A stretch of DNA of 64,000 nt. Source: Deinococcus sp. KNUC1210 (GTDB taxonomy: Bacteria > Deinococcota > Deinococci > Deinococcales > Deinococcaceae). Each line of letters starts with the position of its first letter. Within the stretch, counting starts at the first letter, position 1. Positions 55,105 to 64,000 of this stretch are shown one piece after another. The stretch lies in the NCBI RefSeq assembly GCF_022344005.1, contig NZ_CP092190.1:310001-374000 (forward strand), read 5' to 3'. The notes beneath the pieces are model-generated. The model worked only from the letters and a program-made list of their open reading frames with translations. It did no database searches and was not told where the DNA came from. Made by a program: the position numbers and the translations under genes.

Positions 55105-56337
55105 ATGACCGATGATGCCAATGCCCCGATGCAGCTCACGCCCCCCGAAACGCTTCAGGCGCCGGCGGCGGTGCCCACTGTCACGCCGCAGCAGAGTCCG
55201 GAGATGGTCCCCCTGAAGGAGCAGGACCGAGCAGCGCTGGACGAGCGGGCGCAGAACTTCATGGCGCAGCTCCTGAGTGCCGACGTGCACAGCGGCGTCT
55301 TTCAGGAAAAGGCCACCGCGATTCACAATCTGGGAGCCGACGAGATCCGGCAGGCGGCGAGTGTCAGCAGCCGCATGCTGGAGCGCCCGATGCGCGAAAC
55401 CAAGCTGGGATCGCTGGCCGAGGGCGCACAGGTGGCAAAGGGCCTGACCGATCTGCGCCGCACCGTCGAGGAACTCGATCCGTCGCGGGCGGGCGACCTC
55501 TTCAGCGTTCGCAAGCTGCTGGGCCTGATTCCCTTCGGCAGCAACATCCAGTCGTATTTCGACCGCTACACCTCGGCGCAGGGCCACCTGAACGCCATTC
55601 TGAACACGCTGGCCCGCAGCCAGGACGAGCTTCGCAAGGACAACGCGGCCATCGAGCAGGAAAAGGTGAATCTCTGGAACCTGATGCAGAAACTGCGCCA
55701 GTACGTGTACGTGGGCCGCGCCGTCGATACGGCCCTGACCGAGAGGCTGGCCGCCCTCGACACCACCGACCCCGAGAAGGCCCGCATCGTGCGCGAGGAA
55801 CTGCTGTTCGCGGTACGCCAGCGCGTCACCGATCTGCTGACCCAGCTCGCGGTGAGCGTGCAGGGCTATCTGGCGCTCGATCTGGTGCGCCGCAACAACC
55901 TCGAACTGATCAAGGGCGTGGACAGGGCCAGCACCACCACCGTCAGTGCGCTGCGAACCGCTGTCATCGTGGCACAGGCGCTGGCCAATCAGAAACTGGT
56001 GCTCGATCAGGTGACGGCGCTGAACACCACCACCGCCAACATGATCGAGGGAACCAGCCGCCTGCTCAAGACCCAGGGCGCGGCCATTCAGCAGCAGGCG
56101 AGCAGCGCCACCATCAATGTCGATCGCCTGAAGGCAGCCTTCGACAACATCTATTCGGCACTCGACGACGTTTCGACGTACCGCCTGAAGGCGCTCGACA
56201 ACTTTTCCAGGAGCATCGACACGCTTCAGGCACAGGTGGACGGCGCTCAGAAATACCTCGACCGAGAGCGTTCGCAGGCGTCGAAGGAGGTCGGCGGCCA
56301 GCTGGATGTGGCCGGAGCCGCTGACCTGAAGTTATGA
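55105..56337 (+). CDS. telA: Toxic anion resistance protein TelA family
   Basis: The 410-residue cytoplasmic protein matches the TelA/KlaA family. Key parts are LLSADVHSGVFQEKATAIHNLG, SRMLERPMRE, LRRTVEELDPSRAGDL, LLGLIPFGSNIQSYFDRY and LNTTTANMIEGTSRLLKTQGAAIQQQ, with long helical coiled-coil stretches. The family is linked to tellurite and other envelope stresses, though its mechanism is unknown. GGAGG lies 7 nt before the ATG. Its stop overlaps the ATG of the vWA protein gene (ATGA), and an XpaC-like protein gene follows. This telA/vWA/xpaC grouping is common. Confidence 0.85.
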   Translation: MTDDANAPMQLTPPETLQAPAAVPTVTPQQSPEMVPLKEQDRAALDERAQNFMAQLLSADVHSGVFQEKATAIHNLGADEIRQAASVSSRMLERPMRETKLGSLAEGAQVAKGLTDLRRTVEELDPSRAGDLFSVRKLLGLIPFGSNIQSYFDRYTSAQGHLNAILNTLARSQDELRKDNAAIEQEKVNLWNLMQKLRQYVYVGRAVDTALTERLAALDTTDPEKARIVREELLFAVRQRVTDLLTQLAVSVQGYLALDLVRRNNLELIKGVDRASTTTVSALRTAVIVAQALANQKLVLDQVTALNTTTANMIEGTSRLLKTQGAAIQQQASSATINVDRLKAAFDNIYSALDDVSTYRLKALDNFSRSIDTLQAQVDGAQKYLDRERSQASKEVGGQLDVAGAADLKL

Positions 56338-57875
56338 AGCCGCGTGCTGGTGCGGGCCTGCTGCTGCCGCTGCTGCTGGCGGCCTGTACACCGAAGGAGG
56401 TGCCCACCCTGACGCTGATGGGCGGCTCGGAACTGACCGATCTGAAGCCGATTCTGGACGACGTGGCGAAGACGGCGGGCGTGAAGCTCGAGATTCGTTA
56501 CACCGGCACGCTCGACGGCACCGAGCAGCTGCTGGGCGGCGCGAAGCCCGATCTGGTGTGGTTTGCCAGCGCCCGCTACCTGCAACTTCAGCCGGGAATG
56601 CAGGGCCGGGTGGTGTCGTCCGAGAAGATCATGCTCTCGCCCGTGCTGCTGGGCGTGAAGACCTCGGATGCCAGAAAGTGGGGCTGGGTCGGCAAGCCGC
56701 CGAGCTGGAAGGAGATCGCCGCGCGGGCAGCCAGCGGCGATCTGAAATACGGCATGGCGAATCCGGCGGCCAGCAACAGCGGCCTCTCGGCGCTGATCGG
56801 CGTGGCGGCGGCCATCAGCGGCAAGGGCGACGCCATCACCGCTGCCGACGTGACCAGCGGCGAACTCAAGGGGTTTTTCAGAGGGCAGGCCCTCACGGCA
56901 GGGTCGAGCGGCTGGCTGTCCGACGCCTACGTGCAGGATCAGGGGCGGCTGAACGGCCTGATCAACTACGAAAGCGTGCTGCTGAGTCTGAACGCCGCTG
57001 GCAAGTTGCAGGAACCGCTGACGCTGATCTATCCGACCGATGGCCTGATCACCGCCGATTATCCGCTGCTGCTGCTGAACAGGGCGCGGCAGCCCGAATA
57101 TCAGAAGCTGGTGGACGCGCTCAAGTCGCCCGACATCCAGCAGCGCATCATGGACGAGACGCGGCGGCGGCCCGTGAACACGGCGGTCAGGCTGTCCAGT
57201 CAGTTTCCGGGCGGTCTGAACATCGAGTTGCCGTATCCCGGCAGTGCCAGCGCCATCAATGCCATTCTCAGCGCCTTTTTGCAGGATACCCGGCGGCCTG
57301 CCAGCACCATTTTCGTGCTCGACACCAGCGGCAGCATGGGTGGCGACCGCATGGACGGGCTGAAAACGGCGCTGCTGGGCCTGAGCGGGGCCGACACCAC
57401 CCTGACCGGGCAGTTTTCAGGGTTCGCCGCCCGCGAGCGCGTGACCATCATTCCGTTCAGTTCCAGCGTCGAAGACCCGCGCACCACCGACATCGGCACG
57501 GCGGCACAGAAGTCGGCAGCGCTGGCATCGCTGCGCGGACAGATCGACGCCCTGAGCGCCGACGGCGGCACCAACATCTATGGCGCTCTGGAAGCCGCGT
57601 ACCGGGCCGCGCAGAGGCAGGCCGACCCTGCCCGCTACACCAGCATCGTGCTGATGACCGACGGCGAACGCAACCAGGGGCCGAGTTCCGAGCAGTTCCG
57701 GCGGTTTTTCGCTGGCCTGCCCGCCGCTGCCAAGACCGTCAAGACCTTCACCATCCTGTTCGGAGACGGCAACAGGCAGGAAATGAACGACATCGCCACG
57801 CTCACCGGGGGCCGCAGCTTCGACGGCACCAAAGACCTCCAGGCGGCCTTCAAGCAGATTCGGGGCTACCAGTGA
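56334..57875 (+). CDS. Substrate-binding domain and vWA domain fusion protein
   Basis: The N-terminus (LLLPLLLAAC) is a lipoprotein signal. Residues 20-300 read as a periplasmic binding domain (LTLMGGSELTDLKPI, KPDLVWFASARYLQL, GLITADYPLLLLNRARQPEY). Residues 325-510 are a vWA domain with an intact MIDAS: DTSGSMGG, a TNIYGAL loop with Thr, and LMTDGERNQG. The protein is thus an exported binding/adhesion factor. It is translationally coupled to telA. The binding-domain plus vWA architecture is known from tellurite-stress operons. Confidence 0.75.
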   Translation: MKPRAGAGLLLPLLLAACTPKEVPTLTLMGGSELTDLKPILDDVAKTAGVKLEIRYTGTLDGTEQLLGGAKPDLVWFASARYLQLQPGMQGRVVSSEKIMLSPVLLGVKTSDARKWGWVGKPPSWKEIAARAASGDLKYGMANPAASNSGLSALIGVAAAISGKGDAITAADVTSGELKGFFRGQALTAGSSGWLSDAYVQDQGRLNGLINYESVLLSLNAAGKLQEPLTLIYPTDGLITADYPLLLLNRARQPEYQKLVDALKSPDIQQRIMDETRRRPVNTAVRLSSQFPGGLNIELPYPGSASAINAILSAFLQDTRRPASTIFVLDTSGSMGGDRMDGLKTALLGLSGADTTLTGQFSGFAARERVTIIPFSSSVEDPRTTDIGTAAQKSAALASLRGQIDALSADGGTNIYGALEAAYRAAQRQADPARYTSIVLMTDGERNQGPSSEQFRRFFAGLPAAAKTVKTFTILFGDGNRQEMNDIATLTGGRSFDGTKDLQAAFKQIRGYQ

Positions 57876-57963
57876 GACGGCGTGTGGACCGTGGCAGCTG
57901 GGCCACTGCGCGTCGTCTGCGCCGCTGTTTGGGCCACAGGCGATACACCGGAGCGCTGCCCGC

Positions 57964-58563
57964 ATGAAGTACCTCACCTCGACCCGGCATCTGGTGGGCG
58001 TGGGACTGGCGCTGCTGGGGCTGGCGGCGCATTTCCTGGGCTGGCTGGGCGCGTGGTGGTTGCCCATCGTGGCGGGACTGTACGTGGTCGGCGTGCTGAT
58101 CACGCCGCGTACCCGCACCGATGTGCAGCTGGCGCAGGCCGCCGGTATCGACGACCTCGAAGGCGACCTGAAGCGGCTGGTGGGCAGCCTGCGTGGACAG
58201 AAGGTGCCGGACGCGATTCAGGCACAGGCCCGGCATATCGCCGATCAGCTCGGGGTGCTGCTGCCGCGCCTGGGAACGCTGGAAGCGCAGGGCGATCCCA
58301 ACGCCTTCACGGTGCGGCAGGTGATCACCGACTATCTGCCCGGCACCTTCAAGAACTATCTGAACATCCCGCCCGCCCTGAGAAGTCGCCCCGACGCCCG
58401 CCTGGGCAAGACCCCTGACGCCCTGGTAGCCGAGCAGCTCGACCTGCTGAGCCAGACGCTCGACAAGGTGAGTGCCGACAGCATCCGGGGCGACACCACC
58501 GCCATGCTCGCCAACGGCGGCTTTCTGAAGGACAAGTTCGGCAAGCCGGATCTGGAGCTGTGA
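57964..58563 (+). CDS. XpaC-like (5-bromo-4-chloroindolyl phosphate hydrolysis family) protein
   Basis: The 199-residue protein has two N-terminal hydrophobic segments (LVGVGLALLGLAAHFLGW and WWLPIVAGLYVVGVLIT). A helical cytoplasmic domain follows (GIDDLEGDLKRLVGSLRG, VRQVITDYLPGTFKNYLNIPP, LVAEQLDLLSQTLDKVSAD). This matches XpaC, usually encoded next to telA. The order telA-vWA-xpaC supports a common role in envelope or metal stress. The ATG at 57964 lies 89 bp after the vWA gene and has no clear ribosome site. Confidence 0.68.
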   Translation: MKYLTSTRHLVGVGLALLGLAAHFLGWLGAWWLPIVAGLYVVGVLITPRTRTDVQLAQAAGIDDLEGDLKRLVGSLRGQKVPDAIQAQARHIADQLGVLLPRLGTLEAQGDPNAFTVRQVITDYLPGTFKNYLNIPPALRSRPDARLGKTPDALVAEQLDLLSQTLDKVSADSIRGDTTAMLANGGFLKDKFGKPDLEL

Positions 58564-58617
58564 GGGCGGCGGGCCGGAGGAGACCTGCGACCTCCCGCGT
58601 CCTTCCGTCTTTTCCGC

Positions 58618-58623
58618 TACACT
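58618..58623 (+). promoter_or_regulatory. Leaderless-type -10 box of the trp operon (TACACT)
   Basis: TACACT ends 6 nt before the leader-peptide ATG at 58630, so the leader mRNA probably begins at its start codon. Confidence 0.5.
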
Positions 58624-58629
58624 GACTCT

Positions 58630-58674
58630 ATGAAGGTGTTTGCTGCGTGGTGGTGGCCCAGGTCTCCTGGGTAA
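58630..58674 (+). CDS. trpL: trp operon leader peptide with three consecutive Trp codons
   Basis: A 14-residue frame reads MKVFAAWWWPRSPG and stops at TAA 58672-58674. The three TGG codons sit at the start of an RNA segment that can form alternative hairpins, so ribosome stalling there for lack of charged tRNA-Trp would favour transcription of trpE. It lies about 100 nt before trpE. Too short for standard gene finding, but its position and the codon run make it very credible. Confidence 0.85.
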   Translation: MKVFAAWWWPRSPG

Positions 58675-58734
58675 AGCCGCGTGCTGTCTGCCGCACTCTG
58701 CGCCCAGGTGAAGTTCACCGGGCGCATTCTTTTT
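58656..58734 (+). promoter_or_regulatory. trp attenuator (alternative RNA hairpins and terminator)
   Basis: Hairpin 1-2 is CCCAGG-TCT-CCTGGG directly after the Trp codons. CCTGGG can instead pair with CCCAGG (at 58702-58707), forming the antiterminator. If free, that segment forms the terminator GCGCCC-A-GGTG...CACC-GGGCGC (58700-58725), followed by ATTCTTTTTG. This is the textbook three-segment logic. Confidence 0.8.
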
Positions 58735-58775
58735 GATTCCGTTCAGAAGGTGCCGTTATGCCGAAAGGAGCCGTT

Positions 58776-60242
58776 ATGCCGAACACTGACACGCCGAAGA
58801 CCGCCACGCCGGACCCCCTGGCCACGCCTCCCGCCTCGTTCGTGGCGCTGCGAGAACTGACCGCCGACCTCGACACGCCCGTCACGGCATATCTCAAGGC
58901 CACCCAGGACGGCGGCGTCAATTTCCTGCTGGAGTCGGTGGAGGCCGGAGAGCGGCTGGGGCGATACAGCTTTATCGGAGTGGGCGAGCAGGGCAGATTT
59001 GAACTGCGCGGCGGCGTGGCGCAGCTGACGGGCGTGCTGGCGCAGAACGGGGCAGAGGAGAGCCAGCCCACGTCCGACCCGCTGGCGCTGCTGTATCACC
59101 GCATTACGCGCCCGGTGGCGATTCCGGCGGGCCTGCCGACCTTCATCGGCGGGGCAGTGGGCTACGCGGCCTACGACATCATTCGAAGTTACGAGACCCT
59201 GCCCGACGCCAACCCCGACGAACTGAACGTGCCCGACGCGCTGTTTATCGTGCCCGAAGGCACCGTGATCTTCGATCATCTGAACCACAAGCTGTTCGTG
59301 GTGGCGGTGGCAGGACAGCAGGAGCAGGCCGAACGGGTGGTCGAGCGCCTGACCCGCCGCCTGCGCGGGCCGCTGCCGGGCGTGCCGGGTGACCGTCCCA
59401 GTCCTGCTCCGGTCTTCGTCAGCAATTTCGCGGAGGGCGGCTACGCGGCTGCCGTTCAGAAGTGCCTGGAATACATCCGTGCCGGAGACGTGTTTCAGGT
59501 GGTGCCCTCGCAGCGCTTCAGCGCCGATCTGAGCGTGCACCCGTTCGCACTGTACCGGGCGCTGCGCGGCGTGAATCCCAGTCCGTATCTGGGCTATCTG
59601 AACCTGGGTGACGTGACCCTGATCGCCAGCAGCCCGGAAAGCCTGCTAAGAAGCGACGGCGAGAACGTGACGACCCGCCCGATCGCGGGCACGCGGCGGC
59701 GCGGCAGCACCCCCGAGCACGACGCCATCAACGCCGCCGAACTGCTGGCCGACGAGAAGGAACGCGCCGAGCACCTGATGCTGATCGATCTGGGCCGCAA
59801 CGACATCGGGCGGGTGGCCGAGTTTGGCAGTGTGCGCGTGCAGGACGCCTTTTCTGTCGAAAAGTACAGCCACGTCATGCATATCGTGAGCAGCGTCACG
59901 GGCAAGCTGAAGGCAGGACAGACGCCGCTGTCGGCACTGGCGGCGGCGCTGCCGATGGGCACGGTGTCGGGCGCTCCCAAGATCCGGGCGATGGAGATCA
60001 TCGACGAGGTGGAACCGGTGCGGCGCGGGCCGTATGGCGGGGCCTTCGGCTACATCGCCTACGACGGCTCGCTCGACATGGCCCTGACGCTCAGGACGAT
60101 GGTGGCGGCGCACGGACGGCTGCACATTCAGGCGGGCGCGGGCATCGTCGCCGACTCCGACCCCGTCGAAGAGGAGCGCGAAACCCGCAGCAAGGCGGCG
60201 GCCCTGATGCGGGCAGCAGAACTGGCGGCGGGAGGCCTGTAA
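58776..60242 (+). CDS. trpE: Anthranilate synthase component I
   Basis: The enzyme turns chorismate and ammonia (from TrpG) into anthranilate. The start at 58776 has AAAGGAG six nt upstream, better than the in-frame ATG at 58758. NFLLESVEAGERLGRYSF holds the LLES tryptophan-feedback site. VVPSQRFSADL, PSPYLGYLNLGDVTLIASSPESLL, TTRPIAGTRRRG, RAEHLMLIDLGRNDIGRVAEFG and GTVSGAPKIRAMEIIDE cover the chorismate-binding region. The 488-residue length is normal. It is controlled by the attenuator upstream. Confidence 0.94.
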   Translation: MPNTDTPKTATPDPLATPPASFVALRELTADLDTPVTAYLKATQDGGVNFLLESVEAGERLGRYSFIGVGEQGRFELRGGVAQLTGVLAQNGAEESQPTSDPLALLYHRITRPVAIPAGLPTFIGGAVGYAAYDIIRSYETLPDANPDELNVPDALFIVPEGTVIFDHLNHKLFVVAVAGQQEQAERVVERLTRRLRGPLPGVPGDRPSPAPVFVSNFAEGGYAAAVQKCLEYIRAGDVFQVVPSQRFSADLSVHPFALYRALRGVNPSPYLGYLNLGDVTLIASSPESLLRSDGENVTTRPIAGTRRRGSTPEHDAINAAELLADEKERAEHLMLIDLGRNDIGRVAEFGSVRVQDAFSVEKYSHVMHIVSSVTGKLKAGQTPLSALAAALPMGTVSGAPKIRAMEIIDEVEPVRRGPYGGAFGYIAYDGSLDMALTLRTMVAAHGRLHIQAGAGIVADSDPVEEERETRSKAAALMRAAELAAGGL

Positions 60243-60626
60243 TGACGCAGGTGAAGATCTATGCTCTGAGAAGTGAACTGGAGCGGCACAGGCAGGCCAT
60301 TTCCGACAGCGTTCACGCTGCCCTGACGGACGTGCTGGGGCTGCCCCCGAGAAGAAGTTTCAGCGGTTTTTTGCGCTGGAGGCCGCCGACTTCGTGTATC
60401 CGGCAGACCGCAGTTCGCGGTACACCATCCTCGAACTTCAGATGTTCGACGGGCGGCGGGCAGACACCCGGCACGCGCTGATCCGCGACCTGCAGCGCCG
60501 CTGGGTCGATGACCTGAAGGGCGATCCAGCCGATCTTGAAATCATCGTGATGCAGACGCCCGCCGAACAGTGGGGCATACGCGGCAGACTCGGCCACGAA
60601 TTGACGCTGAACTATGAGGTAAACGT

Positions 60627-60630
<4 letters not shown>
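60242..60630 (+). pseudogene. Tautomerase-family protein between trpE and trpG, frameshifted
   Basis: The start MTQVKIYALRSELERHRQAI and the later VYPADRSSRYTILELQMFDGR, IIVMQTPAEQWGIRG and DELTLNY-like end (HELTLNYEVNV) match the tautomerase_3 type (130 residues). The two parts are in different frames. The break is at a run of five C (60344-60348): one more C gives LPPEKKFQRFFALEAADF. It overlaps trpE and trpG by start-stop coupling. Its role in tryptophan synthesis is unknown and may be incidental. Confidence 0.7.
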
Positions 60631-61261
<631 letters not shown>

Positions 61262-61265
<4 letters not shown>

Positions 61266-62266
61266 TTCATGCCCGCCTGATGAACGGCGAAATTCTGACG
61301 CAGCAGGAAGCGCACGCCTTCATGACCGAACTGATGGCCGGTGAGCTGAGCGGTGTGCGGATGGCAGCGGCCCTGACTGCGCTGCGGGTACGGGGCGAGA
61401 CGCCCGAAGAGATCGCTGGATTTGCCCAGGCGATGCGCGAAAATGCCATCTCGCTGCCGATCTCGCCGCGCCCCCTGCTGCTGGACGTGGTAGGCACCGG
61501 CGGCGACGGGGCGCACACCTTCAATATCAGCACCACCTCGGCTTTCGTGGTGGCGGCAGGCGGCGTGCCGGTCGCCAAGCACGGCAACCGAGCCGCCAGC
61601 AGCAAGGCGGGCAGCGCCGACGTGCTCGAAGCGCTGGGCGTGAATCTGGAGGCGTCGCCTGCGCGGGTCGCGGCGGCGCTCGACGAACTGGGGGTGGGCT
61701 TCATGTTTGCCCGCAACTATCACCCGGCGCTGCGCCACGCTGCTCCGGTGCGCGGCGAACTGGCGGCCCGCACCGTCTTTAACGTGCTCGGGCCGCTGTC
61801 CAATCCTGCCGGGGCGACGCATCTGGTGGTGGGCGTGTATACCCCGAAGCTCACGCGCACGCTGGCCGAGGTGCTGCACCTGCTGGGCGCGACAGGAGCG
61901 CTGGTGGTGAACGGCGGCGGTCTGGACGAGTTCACGGTGGCGGGCGAGAACGCCGTGTCCGAGCTGAAAGACGGTGTGGTCAGCGACCGGAGCGTATCGC
62001 CCGAGGAAGTCGGTCTGGAGCGTTTTTCCGCTGCCCAGTTCGCGGGAGGGTCGCCCGCCGACAACGCGGTCATTACCCGGAATCTGCTTCAGGGGCGCGG
62101 CACACCCGCCCAGCAGGCCATCGTGGCGATGAATTCGGGCGCGGCGCTGTATCTGGCCGGGCAGGCCCCCGATCTGGCGGGCGGCGTCCAGCGGGCACGC
62201 GAAGTGCTGGCGTCGGGAGCAGCCTGGGAACTGCTGGAGCGGTACGCGGCGCATTCACGCAAATAG
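61262..62266 (+). CDS. trpD: Anthranilate phosphoribosyltransferase
   Basis: The enzyme joins anthranilate to PRPP in the second step. DVVGTGGDGAHTFNISTTS binds PRPP, VAKHGNRAASSKAGSADVLEALG binds Mg and anthranilate, and LGVGFMFARNYHPALRH and RTVFNVLGPLSNPA complete the site. The 334-residue length is normal. Coupled to trpG by ATGA. A strong terminator ends the operon, so trpC, trpF, trpB and trpA must lie elsewhere. Confidence 0.94.
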
Positions 62267-62303
62267 CGGTCCGAATAAGCGTGTGCATCTTGCTGATGGG
62301 AAG

Positions 62304-62337
62304 GGGGCTGAAGAGCGTGTAGAGGCTCTTCAGCCCC
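62304..62337 (+). terminator. Strong terminator of the trp operon
   Basis: GGGGCTGAAGAGC (62304-62316) is exactly complementary to GCTCTTCAGCCCC (62325-62337), followed by TTTCCCTCTTTT. Confidence 0.8.
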
Positions 62338-62437
62338 TTTCCCTCTTTTATGAGATCAGCCTCAACGACCTTATGATTCCTTCAAACTGTAGAACTTGAG
62401 ACGAATGCAAAGGGCAAAAGTGCTCAGGCTGGTCTTC

Positions 62438-63445
62438 ATGAAGAAACGCTCTGTTGCTGTGGCCCTGCTGGGCCTGCTGGTTCTCGGATTCGTGGGTGCC
62501 CAGGCGATCACGTCTCAGGCGGGCAGCACCCAGCTGACCCCCGCCGCGCCCGCCGGTTCCATGCCGCCGACCTCCACGCTCACGGCGGCCTTCAGCGCCG
62601 ACCGCTACAGCTTCGTGCTGCCGGATTTCGGCAACGTGGGCTACTACGTCGACAAGACCGGCACCGGTCGCCCACTGCTGCTCCTGACCAGCATCAATGC
62701 CGCTGCCAGCGCCTACGAGATGCGCCCGATCTTTCAGGCGTACCGTGGCAGCCGGCCTGTATACGTGCTGGAATGGCCCGGTTTCGGCTCCAGTGACCGC
62801 CCCGACGTGCGCTACACCCCCGAACTGATGACGAGCGCTCTGAAGGCGATGGTGAATATCATCGGCACAGACGTGGACGTGGTGGCGCTGTCGCTGAGCA
62901 GCGAATTCGCGGCGCGGGGAGCACTGAGCGAACCGCGCATCCGTTCGCTGGCCCTGATCAGCCCGACCGGGATGGGTAGCGCACAGGGCACCACCCAGGA
63001 GGCCGCCGCGACCGAGAAGGCGCAGAACCTGTACAACGGGCTGGCGTACCCGCTGTGGTCGGGCGCCCTGTATGCCCTGATCGCCAGTCCGCCCAGCATT
63101 CGCTATTTCCTGTCGGGCAGCTTCGAGGGTGCGCCCGATCAGGGGCTGGTCGATTACAGCTACGTTTCGACCCGCCAGCCGGGAGCCAAGTACGCGCCGC
63201 TGTATTTCATCAGCGGGCTGCTGTTCAATGCCGACGCCTACAACGCGCTGTACAGCAAGCTGACCCAGCCGGTGCTGGTGCTGTACGACAAGGACCGCTT
63301 CGTCAATTTCGACCGCCTGCCCGAATTCGTGGCGGCGCACCCGAACGCGCAGGCGGTCAGGATCACACCCACCAAGGGTCTGCCGCAGTTCGAGCAGATG
63401 CAGCAGGTCAAGGCAGCGCTGGACGCATTCTGGGCAAAGAACTAG
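62438..63445 (+). CDS. Alpha/beta hydrolase, exported
   Basis: From the ATG at 62438 a signal/anchor ([18 protein letters not shown]) precedes an alpha/beta-hydrolase fold: [22 protein letters not shown] (oxyanion-hole strand), [17 protein letters not shown], and [16 protein letters not shown] as the nucleophile elbow. The usual GxSxG is SLSSE, with Ser kept but both Gly replaced. An acid ([11 protein letters not shown]) and a late region follow, but no clear catalytic His is visible near the C-terminus ([14 protein letters not shown]). It may be a catalytically altered member. An upstream in-frame ATG at 62396 would lengthen the N-terminus. Convergent with alr. Confidence 0.7.
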   Translation: MKKRSVAVALLGLLVLGFVGAQAITSQAGSTQLTPAAPAGSMPPTSTLTAAFSADRYSFVLPDFGNVGYYVDKTGTGRPLLLLTSINAAASAYEMRPIFQAYRGSRPVYVLEWPGFGSSDRPDVRYTPELMTSALKAMVNIIGTDVDVVALSLSSEFAARGALSEPRIRSLALISPTGMGSAQGTTQEAAATEKAQNLYNGLAYPLWSGALYALIASPPSIRYFLSGSFEGAPDQGLVDYSYVSTRQPGAKYAPLYFISGLLFNADAYNALYSKLTQPVLVLYDKDRFVNFDRLPEFVAAHPNAQAVRITPTKGLPQFEQMQQVKAALDAFWAKN

Positions 63446-63457
63446 GCCAGACCCGGC

Positions 63458-64000
63458 TCAGCCTTCGCTGTTCAGCATCCGCTGCACCCTGCGGCCCACT
63501 CCGGTCAACAGTTCATATTCCGCCAGTCCACCCCACGCCGCTACCTCGCGGGGGTGGACGCTGTGTTCTCCCCACACTTCCAGCCAGTCGCCCGCCTGTA
63601 CGTCCAGCCCGGTCACATCGAGCATGAACTGATCCATGCAGATGCGGCCAAGCACGGCGCGGCGTTCGCCCTGCACCCAGAGATGCGCGTGCCCGGTGGC
63701 GCTACGTGGATAGCCGTCGGCGTACCCGAGCTGCACCGTGGCGGCCTGCGTGTCGTGCGGGGCTGTCCACAGGCCCCCGTAGCTCACCTGTTCGCCCGCC
63801 TGGACGGTGTGGACTGCGCCGACCCGTGCAGACAGCGTCATGACCGGGCGCAGCGGCAGCACGTCTCGCAGATGGTCGGGGGCGTAGCCGTAGCTCGCCA
63901 GACCGGGGCGGGCCAGCGACATGCCCGGCAGCGGCCCGAAGCTCAGGACCCCTGCTCCGTTGGCGGCGTGTGCCAGCACGTCGGGGAACTGCGCCTGCAC
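63458..64000 (-). CDS. alr: Alanine racemase, C-terminal part (5' cut by window end)
   Basis: The frame runs off the right edge, so the PLP-lysine domain lies outside. Visible are RPGLASYGY, PVMTLSARVGAVHTVQAGEQVSYGG, QLGYADGYPRS (with the catalytic Tyr of the C-terminal domain), and GRICMDQFMLDVTG. The end EYELLTGVGRRVQRML is diagnostic. The enzyme makes D-alanine for peptidoglycan. It converges on the hydrolase gene with only 12 bp between stops. Confidence 0.9.
   Translation of the reverse strand: MQAQFPDVLAHAANGAGVLSFGPLPGMSLARPGLASYGYAPDHLRDVLPLRPVMTLSARVGAVHTVQAGEQVSYGGLWTAPHDTQAATVQLGYADGYPRSATGHAHLWVQGERRAVLGRICMDQFMLDVTGLDVQAGDWLEVWGEHSVHPREVAAWGGLAEYELLTGVGRRVQRMLNSEG

Overview
The window is high-GC bacterial DNA that reads as a Deinococcus chromosome. 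Supporting signs are a RecD2 of the D. radiodurans type, sbcD-sbcC, a tandem gdhA-gdhB pair as in Thermus, a Ro60/Rsr gene with Y-RNA-like elements, and many start codons sitting 5-9 nt after a TANNNT box, the leaderless promoter layout common in this genus. The species cannot be named from the sequence.

Layout. 1-6.2 kb: the C-terminal end of hrpB, two paralogous lipoproteins (the second AT-rich) around an SDR, then recD2. 6.3-15.5 kb: sbcD-sbcC, two coupled small membrane proteins, a secreted protein, a PQQ-type beta-propeller protein, an SDR, a PfkB kinase and a cytochrome c. 15.7-27.3 kb, minus strand: a Pel-like (galactosamine-rich) exopolysaccharide locus with GH114 hydrolase, PelA/Agd3-like deacetylase, two sugar-nucleotide SDRs, a nucleotidyltransferase, a polytopic membrane protein, PelF and a small coiled-coil protein. 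Next to it lies a second, secreted GH114 lipoprotein behind a c-di-GMP-I riboswitch. 27.7-36.5 kb: hom, five 66-bp tandem repeats, a polyprenyl synthase, gdhA-gdhB, a DUF998 protein, a quinate-dehydrogenase-like gene and glyA. 36.5-42.3 kb: small secreted proteins and a SARP/AAA/TPR regulator.

42.3-45.4 kb, minus strand: rsr (Ro60), preceded by a candidate Y RNA with a terminator and a dense array of seven tRNA-like units. Three of these carry a 51-81 nt insert in the anticodon arm, and each insert holds a Ro60/Y-RNA-like helix. A fourth copy of the module stands alone. Removing the insert from two units restores perfect tRNA-Lys(UUU) and tRNA-Trp(CCA) cloverleaves. This is the most unusual feature in the window.

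45.4-64 kb: a GNAT enzyme, a secreted nuclease, an LtrA protein, a LysR regulator, a 4Fe-4S protein, murI-rph-rdgB, a TelA/vWA/XpaC module, the trp operon trpE-(tautomerase)-trpG-trpD behind a leader peptide with three Trp codons and an attenuator, an alpha/beta hydrolase, and the C-terminal part of alr.

Quality note: six genes are frameshifted (PQQ protein, pelF, SARP regulator at two sites, LtrA, rdgB at two sites, tautomerase). Most breaks lie in runs of 5-6 identical bases, so base-call error is a likely cause and these genes may be intact in the organism.
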